Origin: Favolaschia claudopus
Lineage: Eukaryota > Basidiomycota > Agaricomycetes > Agaricales > Mycenaceae
Length of the DNA stretch: 64,000 nucleotides
Assembly (NCBI GenBank): GCA_037176885.1
Contig: JAWWNJ010000107.1
Span: 248,001 to 312,000 of the forward strand
Direction: 5' to 3'
A program made the position numbers and the translations under genes. The notes below the pieces were generated by a model that was given only the letters and a program-made list of their open reading frames with translations, did no database searches and had not been told where the DNA came from. Shown in pieces: positions 22,246 to 34,619 of this stretch. Numbering within the stretch: position 1 is the stretch's first letter; the number at the start of each line of letters is the position of its first letter.

Positions 22246-25200
22246 TATACCGTATCCCAACGTAGCACAGTTCCGACGACTGAGCTCGACTGAGTCCGAG
22301 GCACAGCTACGAGTCACAAGCAGCCCTTCCATTTCTAAGTCTTCAAAATTGCGAGAGGCAACGTTGTTTAGGTCCTGGAAAGCATTCGGCGCATCACGAA
22401 AATCTTCCCACCCTTTTGTTCCTCAAAAAGGCTCGAATCCAATTCCATATCTGCTGGCTATGAAGCGTACAAAGCAAGGTACAAAGCTTCCAAACTCAAT
22501 GTCCCGACGAAAAATGATCTTCAGGATAGGATTCTAGTATTCTACGAGTATCGTACACGAAGACGCAGGGCAGAATGTGAATTCATATATGTAATAATAT
22601 TGCAGCAAGGTCTCGAAATCGCAGGATCACCTTCAAGTAATTGACCTGCTTTGGGCTGTTCCCGATCCCCTTTCACCGCCCCGTCCCCCGTCTCTGCTGC
22701 CCCCTTCCCCGTGCATTCTGTGTACGCTGCTCCAGGTTCCTCCTGGTGTGAGATCTAAGTGCCATGGTATGACTTGGCGGAGTGGTGGTTTTGCGTCTCC
22801 GGACCTTTTTTCCAGAAACTTCTTCTGCCTTGAACTCAACAACTGCGGATGTCTCCTTGTCGCGTGCCCCGCTTGCCTCAATCTCCCCAGACACAGTATC
22901 TCCAGCCTGCTTTTGCGCTTCGTCATCCGCATCTGCGACTCGTCCAGACGGGCCAGCTTGATCCATCTTTCCTCGAGACCCTTTCAACTGGAGCTCGCCA
23001 TCTTGCTTGACCTTCGGGGCAGATTTGGGGCGCTTCACAGCCCTCTCCTTTCCCTTACCTTTGACATCCACATCCTCCTCCTCTTCCTCCATGATCTCGC
23101 GCTTCCTTTTCAAAATATTCTTCTGGATGGTGCTCACGAAAAGCGAAGTGGGCAACGCAGCCATGAGGTGGTGAAATGCGTCCTGACACAGTACAGCCTG
23201 AGCCATGGCAGGCGTCTCCGTTGTCGTAGCAAGGACATTCGCGTCGATTTGATTTTCAAATGACGCGACAACGCGAAGAACCCTTCGCACAGGGGGATGA
23301 GATTGGGATTTGCGCTTAGATCGCCTGGGAGGATTCAGAAGTTCAATGGCCCGCTTGTGCCATGCAGAGTCGACACCGTGCTCCTGTCGTCAATGAATAC
23401 ATGACGCGACAAAAGAGAATGGTCGCCTTACCGGGTCGCAAAACAACCTAGCGTCATCAAGGTCGGCAAGAAGATCGCCGCCGTCGCTTTTCATTGGCGA
23501 AACGCGCATGACGACTGAAACTTCTGTTCCGTCGGAAAGCTCGAGAGAGAAGAGTAGATCGGGTGTCACCGCTTCGGAGGCGGGAATGCAGAATGGAGTA
23601 CGATCCCCATGCGCATGCTCCATCCACGCTACGACGTCGTCCACACTGTGGGCGCTTGTCACAAGGGGACCGACAGGTGGATTAGAGTGGGGGGCCACAC
23701 CACTTGCGGCATTGGGCATCACGAGCTTTGCGGACTGCATCGCCCACGCCGGGATCGGCACGGCGAATGAAAAGATGTCAGATAGCGTGGGCTCAGAAGT
23801 GAAAGCGCGAGCTAGATAGAAAGCGAGACATGCAGCGAAGGCCTTGGAGGTGAGGGGAGGCGTCTGCTGGATGCAAGCAAGGAGGTTTTTGACGTGGACG
23901 ACACGATTGAAATCCCAGGGCAAGTTCCGAGAGCAGACCTCGGTCAACCATTGTGCAAAGCCAACGACAGGCATCGACTCGTCGAATGCAATCTCTTTCA
24001 TCTCCGCATCGATAAACCGTCCAAAGGCTATCGAGACCACGACTATATTGTTTCCTGGGAACAGCGGATGATGGCGTTCGGCGACGAGGTAGTGATAGAT
24101 AGTACTTCGCAAGTGAAATCGAACTAGATTGCGAGGTCATGGATGAATGAGCATGATGAGTGGGTACAACGCACCTGCTTCACTGTACGACATCTCAAAA
24201 TTCAGAGTGCGCATGCTGCTTAAAGAATCAGCACTCCTGGTCACTACCCAGTCATGGCGTTGCTCTATTTCCCTCCACCGTTTGCCGTCCGGAGGTTGAG
24301 ATTTAGTGAATTTCGCGACATAGTCGTCAAGCACGGTGTGGGGCTTCTGGAAATTCCAGACGATCAGCTCCAAAACCAATGACGCGGTGTAGCGGTGCCT
24401 GCAAAGCGATTAATATATCAGGAAGCCCGAGAGACACACCACTGACCTTCCGCCTGTCCATGCCCACGCCCGCTGCAAGAATGCTTGTCCTGAATCTGTG
24501 CTCACAAAATCAGGCGGGAGAAAACGCCGCAGATACTGCTCGTGAAGCGACGGGTCATCAAATGAGCCCGTATCCGATATCCATCGCACTTGCCCTGCGT
24601 ACTTTGGACGTTCGAAGACATGCTTTGAAATGACAGTACCAGCAATGACCCAGGACAAGGAGCCTGCAGGGAATTGCTGGTCCCAGATATCCACCATATT
24701 GAGCAAGATCGGATGATTTGCGTAATCCGTGTCAAAAGCAAGTGGGAAACATACATCGGGAGTACCTGCAACAGTCTGTCCCTCATCAACAGTAATAAAG
24801 ATGTGGTTGTCATGGCCTAGAAGTCGGTGGATTGTGGTCAAAGTTCTGGAGAGACTCTCCTCAGCATCATAATCACATAGATGTTCGCACAGTTCAGCAA
24901 AAATGTCTTCGCCATCCAGGTATGGAACAAGTTGTATGAGCAGCCACTTCATTCTATGGTCCTCGGTTGTCCCCGTCCCCGTCTCGTGAACAATTTCGAG
25001 GAACATGCGAAATATAAGGAGGCGCGCGAGAAGGAGTTGGTTGAGATAGCTCTTGGCGAGGGTATGATTGCGTGCAAGCTTTTGAGCAGAGATGGTATCA
25101 GAGGCGTCAACCCGCTCTGTAAAATCGCGGTCAGCGGATAAACGCCTCAACGCGCGGGAAACATCGTTTGAGCCAAGGTCTTGAATCGAAAAGTTGCGTA

Positions 25201-27900
25201 TTGTGAAATAGAAACCCCAGCGGCCGGTGAGACCCTCAAATACGAGCCTGGTTTTGCCTGACCCTGAAGTATTGACGAAAAGACTACATGAATGAAGCGT
25301 CAGAACGAGAATGGTTGCACTCCAAGCAACGCGTACGTTTTCTTCCCCCGCACAAAGATGTTGTCCAACCGAGAACGGAGAATCGGGTTGTCGTCGAAAG
25401 TTCCCAAATCCTTCAGTATGACGAGAGGAAGAGCATGCCCGCCTAGACACAGGATGTCGAGCGATTCCAAATGTGCAAGCAAGTCCGGATCAGATGGTTG
25501 GGGAATTGGGTCCCACTGAGGAATGGGGGTTGGATTGCCCAAAAAAGCAGCAAGATAGGGCTTGATTCCGTCTAAATAGTCTTGAACTTCCTTAGGGAGT
25601 ACGGCGTCGGGCCTGCGAATGAAATCTCCAAGCACATTGGTGTGAATGTTTGGTCATGCCGAGCTACATACCTGAATTTCTGATGTGTTCGTAGAAATCC
25701 ACGGGGTGTGCTTGCTTCAACATCTGGTGCAGTTCAGGCGCGCGTTTGAGCAGGGCGAGGCTCTCCGATGGATCTTCGTAACGAGGATCCAAAGCAGGAA
25801 TGGGCTGTGGCAAGTAAAAAGCGACGAGGATAGATAGAGCTTTGGCCGCAAGCACAATGTCGTCGAGATTGGGGAACTTGTGAAGTTCCTTCAAAGCCTC
25901 TTCCCAAGTGGAGGGTCGGATAGACATTGGCTAACGTTCTCAAGTGACTCGTGCCAGCGTACTCTCGACTGTCGACGTTCGCGTATTTGGCTGTGTCGCA
26001 AGTGTGTGGGCGGTTGTAACTGCGGTTGTGGGCACTTTGTGGGCGGACTGTGATTCTGTGACGCAGTGTCTGCTTTTTGTTCTTTCGTTCAAGCTTCCGA
26101 ATCAAGCTGGTCAAGTTCCACCGTTGTCAACCAGGGTCTGTTGTTTGCGGTTGCCAGAGTTTGAAAAAAGTGTCACGTTTGAAATCAGAAAGAGTGTTCC
26201 TTAGAAGGCACTGCGATGAGCTGCGTCAGCCTCCAGACGCTTCGAGGAGTGGAGGTCATCGTCTGCTGGTAGTATATTGACGTTGGTGCAAGTTGCAAAG
26301 TAGGATTGAAGGTGATGGCAAGCGCAAAGGCAAGCAGCATCGGGGATGATCGGGCCGTCGGCTCTCGCACTTTCGACTTTGACGGTGCGATACGGTTTGG
26401 ATTCGCTCTCATAGCCCAGATGCTGCCAACGACGTGTTGCACAACTTGCAAGGCATCAAGTTTCAAATTAGCCCCACCGCTGCTGGCGCTGAAAACTTAT
26501 GCACGAATACGACGGGGTGGCTGATATGCGAAGCCAAAATGTAAATCCATGTTTTAATAATACCAAGGGTTTTCGAAAATCGAATGGTGCATGTCAAGAC
26601 CACGACTGACTGTCAAACACCTGACAGTCTTTGCGTTTTACCGCTCAAGCGCTACTCCTTCGAAGTAGCAGCTTCGCTCGACCCCTTCTCGCGGCGAGTT
26701 TGAGACCTCAGGGTCATACCACTGGTCCCAGCTTCTTCGACGGACTGTGGTGCCTCCGCCTTGGCTGCTTTGATCTTGCGAGACTTCTCACCACGTACAC
26801 CTCCCGCCTTGATCTTCCCGACGGCGGCATCTTCATGTCCATCGACTTCTGTCTCCCCCGCATCTACGATCTTCTTCGACCCGGATGCTGGAGCCTTCTT
26901 GCCTCGGGAGCCTCCCGCCTTCCTCGACCCCCCTTCAGCAACGTCTCGGTGCTTTTGCACGGCTTCGGAAGTGACACTGGCCTCCCTTGTCTCCTCCTCC
27001 GCATCTACGACCTTCTTCGACGCGGAAAGTGCAGCTTTCTTGCCTCGGGGTCGTCCCACTTTCTTCGTCTTCGCCTCAGCTACATCTTCGTGTTCTCTCA
27101 CGGCCTCCGAAGCGGCTTTCGCCTCCCCTGCGGTTTTCTTTGACTGGGCAGTCCGAGCTCTCTTGCTGCCAGATCCTGCTTCCTTCTTCGACTTCCACTT
27201 CGCCTCCGCTGCGTCCGCACGACCCTCTGAAGCACGTTTTGTTTCCTCCGCATCATCCTCCGATTCAACTGGCATGGATTTCCACCGCTTCGTTCCCCTT
27301 TCCTCTTCCGTGTCATCCACGTCCACATCCGCCTCCGCATCCGAGGAATCGTGTTTCCTTTTTAATATGTTCCGCGCAACCGTTTGCACGAACGTCTCAG
27401 GCGACACCATAGCCGTAAAATGCTCGAACATCTCCCGTGATAGGACGGCGTGAGCGTAAGGCGTGGCATCTTCTGTCGGCATAAGGGTGTCGGAATCGAT
27501 CTGCTTCTCGAAGGCAGCGATGATACGGAGTACCCTAGTCGTCGCCATGCCGCTAGTCAAGCTCTCGCTGACATCTACGTCTTTTGACAATACAGGAGCG
27601 TTCAAAAGCTCAATCGCGCGCTGGCGAGTAGAAGAATCTGCTCCGTGTTCCTGTACACAATTTCTGAGTCCGTTGTGCAAGTGAAAACATGGCCTACTCA
27701 CATCGTCACAGAAAAGCCGCGTTTCCTCGAGATCCGCCAAAAGATTCTCATCATCGCCGCTGCGTGCGGAAACTCGCATGAGGATCGAAAGGTATGAACC
27801 GTCTTCTAGTTTCAGATAGAAAACCAAATCCGGAGACGCTGGGTTCTGAGGTACACAAAATGGTGTGCGATCGGGATTCGAATGCTCGAGCCAAGACACA
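22246..27900 (-). repeat. right arm of the large inverted duplication (C, C-D intergenic, 3' part of D)
   Basis: The reverse complement aligns with 4540-10236. It covers the downstream flank of C, all of C, the C-D intergenic region and the 3' part of D. Small indels and substitutions, for example an extra stretch with gtacgcttcatagcc in the downstream flank, show it is a real diverged copy. Confidence 0.8.
22673..25927 (-). CDS. CR-type P-loop NTPase with endonuclease-like domain, gene C (type I)
   Basis: The exons (25927-25672, 25625-25337, 25283-24447, 24398-24175, 24123-23432, 23383-22673) add up to 1002 codons plus stop. It is close to identical to B over most of its length and has the same intron positions. 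Walker A is VNTSGSGKTR, the Walker B-like strand FITVDEGQ, and then SWVIAGT and RWISDTGSFDDP follow. The nuclease-like domain has PDLLFSLELSDGTE and ends in M-R-V, so the usual catalytic lysine is missing. The tail ends MALRSHTRR followed by an Arg/Gln-rich segment. All introns appear to have GT donors. Every frame is open, so it should be functional. Confidence 0.88.
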
Positions 27901-30183
27901 AGGTCATCCAAGCTCGAAGCACTGGTAGCGAGAACACCGGTAGAATTGTCGCCCGAAGTAACGGAGTACCGCAATTCACCCGGTCGACCATGCAGCTCGA
28001 CGAGTTCTGCGGACTGCTTGGCCCACGCCGGAACGGGGTCAGCAAATGTGAAGATTTCAGAGAGTGTCGGATTGGAGGCGAAGGCACGGGAGAAATGGAA
28101 AGCGAGGCACGAGGCGAAAGCCTTCGATGAGGCTGGGGGGTATTGCTTGATACATTTGAGATAACTGTCGAAAGGCTTGCCCCGTTCCGACGTTGACCGA
28201 GTTGGCTGCTCAGTCATCCAGACCGTCGATCCAACGAGGGGTATGGATTCATCAAAGGCAATGTTTTCCATTGTTCCATCTACAAACCGCCCGAAACCTG
28301 AAGACACGATACCGATCATGTCTTTCTTGAAAAGGGGAACGGGGTGATTCGCAGCAAGGTGATGATAGACAACGTTGCGCAGTATATGGCGAACTAGATC
28401 CCGAAGTCAGTGCTTGCACAACGATGGCTATGGGACGGACCGTTGACGTGCTGCAGAGAGGAGTACAGGTGTGTACGAAAGTTCAGTGAACTGACATCCC
28501 TAGGTATTACCCAGTCTTGATCCCGTTCAATGTCGATCCACTTCTTTCCGTCCGTTGGGCGGAAGTACGCTGTTTTTTCGATGTAGTTGTCGAGCACTGT
28601 GTGCGGTTGTTGAAAATACCATACCAGGATTTGCATCAACATAGAGGCGGTGTGGCGATGCCTGCATAGACAGTTAGTAGTCATCGAAAGCTATGGTGTA
28701 ATAGACCCGCCTTCCTCGCGTCCATGTCCAGGCTCGGTGGAGAAAAGCCTTGCCAGAAGCTGTATCCAGATAAGCAGGGGGTAAGAAGCGACGGAGGTAC
28801 TGTTCATGAACAGCTTTGTCGTCAAAGGAGCCCGTATCAGAAGTCCACCGCACGAGATCGAGGTACTTCGGGGCTTCAAATATACGATTGGGGACATCCG
28901 TCCCGGCGACGATCCAAGACATCAGACCAACAGAAAAGTGCTTCTCCCAACTTTCTACGACCTTAAGAAGGAGCGGGTGTTTGCCCGTTTCGGGATCAAA
29001 AGCTCCACCAAACTTGCGAGCCGTCACTTGTCCTTCGTCTAGAACAAGAAATAGATGAAAATCACCCCCCAGCTCAAGCAACTCTTGGATATCGACCAAC
29101 GTTTCTGCTATCTTCCGTCCAGGGTTGAAATCGTCCAGAAACGCCGCCAATGTGTGAAATATGTCAGGAACAGATCCCAATGAGGGTGACAGCTGGAGCA
29201 ACAACCATCGCCTCTTGTGCTCGTCTGTGATCCCGCCTCTATCCTTAGCAATCTTCAGAAACAAGCGAAAGACGAGGAGCCGCGCGAGAAGGGCACGGGA
29301 GATGAGTCGCTCAGCAAGATTATGATTTTCTTCGACTCGGCGTGAGCCCTCGGGAGACGAAGATATCTCTGAAAGCGACAGATCCGAATCCAGACGGTTG
29401 ATGACACTGGCGAGATCGTAGGATCCGAGGTCTTGTACCCCTCGACTGACTACAGTGAAGTAAAGACCCCAGTTGTGACAGAGGCCCTCGAATGTTAGGC
29501 GGGTCTTTCCTGAGCCGGAGGTATTGACAAGAACGCTGCAGTGGGCCGTCAGAGCGTCGCACAGAGCATGGACATCCTATATAAGACGTACGTATTCTTC
29601 CCGCGAACAAAGAGATTGTCGACGCGCGAAGATAGAACGGGGTCACGGATGAAGCTTCCCAGGTCTTGAAGAATCATCAAAGGCAGTGTGCCTATCCCTG
29701 GTAGATCGAGAGACTCGAGGTGTGTATCTATCGTTGGATCTGTCGCTGCGAGCTCGGGCTTCCAGTGTGTGATTGGGCTATCAGCCGTGATGAACATCTC
29801 AACTAGGTCCTTCACTTGAGCCAGATAGTTTTGAGCACGAGGGGGAAAGATAGCGTCGGGCCGGAGAATGAGATCTACGAGGCGTCACTACTCTCAGAAC
29901 TGCAAGGTCGATGAGGTTGCGTACCTGAATTTCTGACTAGATGGTAGGATCCGTCGACGTGTGCTTGCTTGAGGAGTCGATGCATTTCTGGTTCGCGTTC
30001 GAGCAATGCAAGGCATTCCAATGTGGACCTATACCGGGGATCCAGCGGAGGGTCTGGCTCATGAAGATAAAGGGAGACAATCATCGACAGCGCGCTGGAG
30101 GCCTCTTGCACACTATCCATATTGTCAATCTCACGAAGCATCGCAAGGCCCGCCTGCAACTTCGCAGCATTAAAGGTCAGCAT
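26652..30183 (-). CDS. CR-type P-loop NTPase with endonuclease-like domain and basic tail, gene D (type II)
   Basis: Exons 30183-29925, 29874-29592, 29535-28711, 28661-28441, 28393-27702 and 27650-26652 give 1092 codons plus stop. Header: PPLDPRY and LGSFIRDPVLSSRVDN. NTPase: VLVNTSGSGKTRL, FLVLDEGQ, WIVAGTDVP and RWTSDTGSFDD. The nuclease-like domain keeps PDLVFYLKLEDGS but has M-R-V in place of (E/Q)-x-K. The tail has AT-hook-like GRPRGKK and related GSRGKK repeats and ends MTLRSQTRR. Intron 3 seems to use a GC donor (GAAG|GCGGGT); a GT four bases later would shift the frame. The tail is far closer to that of A than to that of F. The ATG at 30183 was chosen because upstream in-frame codons are only GTG. 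Confidence 0.87.
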
Positions 30184-30819
30184 GACGCCCGCGACCGTCA
30201 ACTTGAACGTTGAGAGTAAAATGCAGCGCGCGATGTGACATGTCACATCACTGATAGACTTGTGACACTTGAGCTCCGCCTTGCTACATTGTACTACATT
30301 GTTGAAGGATCCCGCTCTGACGTTCTGAGAATGATCGTTGCATGGTGCTACTTCTTATCTTTGGCTCTTCTTCTAAAACCGGCAATTTGCAAAGCTGTTC
30401 ACCAAGAACAAGACTTCGAGAAAGTATCATGATGACACCTCATGACACGCCGACTCGGCGCAGATTCAAGCCGAACGAACAATGATCCACTGGGACCCAC
30501 ACTGTATCTGCGGCGCTCAGATTTCTACTGTAGCTCTGTGTCGAGAATGCGAAAACCTGTAATATGCGGCCAGGCTGGAATCACGAAGTTTTGCGGTCGA
30601 GGATGAATATTCCATGACAGAACTTGAGAACGGAAGACAAAGACTTGCCCTCTTCTAGGTTACTTCTTAGCACTTCAAAACTTTGACAGATGTGATTGAA
30701 GAAAGAACAAGGTAACATAGAGACTGACTCTCACAGCCATGTTCTCGAGTCTTCATTGTTTTCGACTTGTATAAATTGTTGGGCTTAGAATGGTGAACAG
30801 CATCACAAATTTTTGACGC
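30184..30819. promoter_or_regulatory. shared 636 bp promoter region between head-to-head genes D and E
   Basis: This separates the divergent start codons at 30183 (-) and 30820 (+). It includes the 18 bp palindrome at 30232-30249 and nearby GTGAC/GTCAC words on the D side. No open frame of note is present. Confidence 0.55.
30232..30249. promoter_or_regulatory. perfect 18 bp palindrome upstream of gene D
   Basis: GATGTGACATGTCACATC is its own reverse complement and lies 49-66 bases upstream of the D start codon. It contains two inverted TGTGACA half sites, which is the form of a site for a dimeric regulator. Similar TGTGAC words lie upstream of A at about 1614-1640. Binding is inferred only. 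Confidence 0.5.
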
Positions 30820-33800
30820 ATGGCGCTCTTCAGCGAAACCGACGCTCTTGGTCTGACCGACGACTTAAACTCTCGGATATCCGAGAGCATCCAGCATATT
30901 GCCCAAAAATCCGACGATGTCGACTCTCAGAAATTTTACGACGACGTAGTCCTCACTCTCTGGCTATTGGTCCAGGATTCCGGATTGGTGACCGGACTCA
31001 CTATGACCGACTGGTTTGACCGCTGGAAATTTATCATCAAGTACAACATGCGAGAATTCACAAACACTTTCAAGATGTGCCGTACATTTTGCCAGTATGC
31101 AGCCGTCATACATCTCGGTATGTCCAGGACCCGCGCAGCTCGGAGTCCTAGTCATGTTTGATATCCGAATAGTTGCGAAGCCTTCGGACAACCCGCCGAC
31201 CCCAACTCTTCCTGCTCCGTCTGGTCGTTCTCAAAGTAAAACGGAGGTCACCCAGATGATTGCGGACTTTCTCGCTCCGCTTAGAGCAAGCATGCAAGCC
31301 GTGGTGAATGGCGAGAGGGATTTCGATTTATGGTCGCCTGAAAAAGCGGGCACATTCGGAGACTTTCTCACCAATCTCAAAATACCGCGCGATGGTGACA
31401 ACAAACCAGACATGCTTCTGCACGAACTGGGTCAATTCAACTCTGGGGATTCGGAATTCGATAAACGCGTGGACAAGCTCTTCGAGCCAGGTGTCAAGTT
31501 ACACAAGTGAGTTTCCAACTCAATCCTGCAGAGAGTTTTTTTGATTTGGTATGCAGGACTGTTGTGAATACTTCGGGATCGGGGAAGACCAAACTCCTGA
31601 TGGAAGGTCTTTCTCGTCATTGGGGAGTCTATTTCACTGCAAAAATGGATGGTTTCCATGGGTCCAAGGACATGTACAGCGTCATCGCCACCACTGTACC
31701 TACAACCCCAGGATTTGTGCCTCGTCTCGATGAGTCGGATACCAAGTTGATGAAGCTCAGCATTGACACCAATCAAACGATCGCTAAAGCCCATTCCCTC
31801 TGCCTTCTATTGGCTCGGCTCTCCGTATTCGCCATGTTTTTGGACATGGTTCCACCGGACCAGCTTGATGCCGCCCTCTACCGAACGCGGTGGCTGAAAT
31901 TACAAATTCAGCCGTCTCTCCTTAACGGGAAACTTGATGTCTTTCAGGAATTGACTGGCCATTTGATCAATGAATTTACGACACAAACTTCAGCGGTTGG
32001 GCACATCACCAGTGTCCTGCTCGATAGATTCAACGATATCGTGCCCAAATGCGGAATCATGTTGCCGACAGGGAACCGAGCGCCCACCGACTCACTATAT
32101 CTGGTGATCGATGAAGTTCAGTATGCCGCCAGCCAGCATCTGGACGCCTTCAGATCAGAACCTCGAGCTGATAAAAAGGCGACCAAAGATGCAGGTACGC
32201 CAAAGCGAATGTTCTCTCAGATAGTGGTGGCTGCTGATGTTTCTCTAGTACCACCACCCGAGACTCAGAAGTCCGACTCAGATGAGGAGGAGAAGATTCC
32301 GGCTTCTCAGCGCCGCCCAATCCTTCGCGAAATCCTCAAAGCATGGGTACACGAGTACCCAGTGACTATGATTGTAGCCGGCACTGGCGTTGATAAAGAA
32401 GCCCTCGACGAAACTATGAACTCCGCTGTCGGCAAGACCGAACCCTATGGCCGCCTGACTCACAATACGGGTTTGTTCGGCGGGAAGGAGGAAGTAGCGG
32501 ACTCGGACTCATTACAAGATTGGTATATACGGCGCTTCCTACCTCCGCACTTGCAGGTCGATCCCAAATATGTGTGCTTGATCGACCGAACCAAGTATTG
32601 GTTGAAGGGCAGGTACGCGTTCACCCGGTGTGCGTCTGAATGAACTCAACCCATGTTGCTCTTTCAGATTCAGGTTTACGGCTGGCTTCATCTCCGAACT
32701 CCTTGCTGCCGGGTATGAAAATCCGCATGAAACACTCAATGAATATATCTTCAAGTTCAGTCTGCCGCCTAAAACCAGGGCTACAGCTGCGACGCAACAA
32801 CAATACGAAAAAATTGGCATGGTCGTTACCGACTGTCCGCCCCAATTTATAAACAACGACCCCGGCCTTAGTAAGAAAATACGGGAAACTCTATCGGAAC
32901 GTATCACGTTCGATTTTGAACGATTGAAATCCCGTGTGTCAATTTCCTTTTCACCTGCAGTCCAAACTCTCTTATGCCACTTGTGTAGATCCGGATCACC
33001 TAATCAATATCGCTAACATGACCACGGATTATTGGGTGACCCCCCATGCCGATCTCAATGTCAGTAATTGGGGCCAGGATTTTGTCCAATGGGGATTCGC
33101 TCGGTTTCTCCCAGATACAGACGCTCATAACATCTCTTCGGCCCGGATTGACGAGCCCCTAGTCATGCTCACTTTGGCTCAATGGCTGAGTATGCCAGGT
33201 TTCCTCCGATCCATGCATGCTGCCCTTGTCAGTGATATTGGCAAATTGAACGATACGCACGGATACAACGGGTTCGAACGATACATTGCGTTCTGTTTTT
33301 CAGGATTGTTCAGCGACACATCCGGTTCCCGACTCTTGAAAGATATATTCAACTTCAAGTCTGACTTGCCTCAGTGGGCGAATAAAAAGGCGACTCTAGT
33401 CTCGTGCTGGAAACCCGACGAGACGTCCGAAAAGTGGGAGGAGGCAACCGTCGATTGGAACGCTCGTCCATCCCACCATTTGGCATCATCAAACAACGTT
33501 GACGATACATTGGATTGGCTGGAGGGCAAGAGCCGTGCTCCTATTTGCTTCCCAGACAAGTTCATGGGTCCGGACCTTCTCATGCGCCTGCGAATCGAAG
33601 ACGGTACAAGGATTTGGGTGGCGGTTCAGTGCAAATACGAGAGCTCCGACCAATTGAAAGCGGGAAAGCTCATCGCAGGAGCGAAGAGCCTCGATCCAGA
33701 GCAATATTTCAAATCGAATCCGGTATTTGAAACCACTCTTCGGTGGACTTTCATTAACTTCAAAACATAGGTGTATCACACGAGGGCAGTCCACGCGCTT

Positions 33801-34199
33801 AAGGATTTACCTAATCCTGTTATGGCCGAAGGACTTGGCTATTACAATATTTTGCAGGTTATTGCGAGCTTCCCAGGTGACCCTTCCATCGACGAGGCTC
33901 GTAGAGGGAAAACACGAAGGAGTGTCAGCAACGAGATGACCTCCCTCAATATGGACTACCTGGCTGAGATAACGGGAAGGATGCGGCCATATGCGTTTCT
34001 GAGAGACAAACTCAAAACCCATATGCTAAAGCGTCTACACTCACAAGTGGAGGGAGCTGAAGCAGTCGGAGTGATAATTCGGAGTAGCAAGAGAATCAGG
34101 GTCAACAAAGATGTCAAGGAAGTCGCCGCTGATTCGGACGTTGAGATGGCTCCACCCGCATCGCAGGCCAGCGACGCTATGCAAGATGTAGAGACTTGA
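30820..34199 (+). CDS. CR-type P-loop NTPase with apparently intact PD-(D/E)xK-like nuclease motif, gene E (type III)
   Basis: Exons 30820-31117, 31173-31506, 31557-32612, 32668-32933, 32989-33722 and 33771-34199 give 1038 codons plus stop. The header differs from types I/II (VDSQKFYDDVV). Walker A is VNTSGSGKTKL, Walker B-like YLVIDEVQ, then MIVAGTGVD and YIRRFLPP. An acidic insert (SDSDEEEK) interrupts the NTPase, and an optional 54-base in-frame intron may lie at about 32196-32249. In the nuclease domain GPDLLMRLRIEDGTR is followed by VAVQCKYESSD. This supplies the Asp and the Q-x-K of a restriction-endonuclease-type site, which the other five genes lack. The C-terminus is short, without the Lys-rich repeats, and contains SSKRIRVNK. 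The arrangement matches Crinkler/RHS-type proteins; the cellular role is unknown. Confidence 0.87.
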
Positions 34200-34619
34200 C
34201 GCTGTACATCATGGCGAGGTTTTATCGGCGAATTATCATGGCAATATTAATATCATTTATCGTTCTTCGAGCAATCTGTGCGAAATAGGGAACGATTAGT
34301 CTCGTCTCGCACATCAAGTACTTGGTCAGTACGTACCAGCCTTGGAAGGGCTCCGTGTAAGTCATATCTGGTACACGGGAGCTAGGCTCTTGTCTTCTCC
34401 AGCTGAGTAGCAAGGTTGTCAATGGCTCGATTATTCCGCGCCCCCGAAAGACTCCCTTCTCGTCTTCCTTTCTTCGGTATTCTCGTATCTTCGTATCCTC
34501 TCCTTCCTCAGCCTGTCCCACCTCCACTCCCTTCCCCTCTGACATCCATTCCCTTCGCGCCCAAGATTCCGCACCCGCGCCCGTTAGGCAACATTCGTCC
34601 CCGCGCTGCGTACAAAAGC

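Noticed and set aside
30184..30246. Longer N-terminus for gene D starting at 30246
   Set aside because: The codon there is GTG, and the paralogues A and F begin at the position equivalent to 30183.
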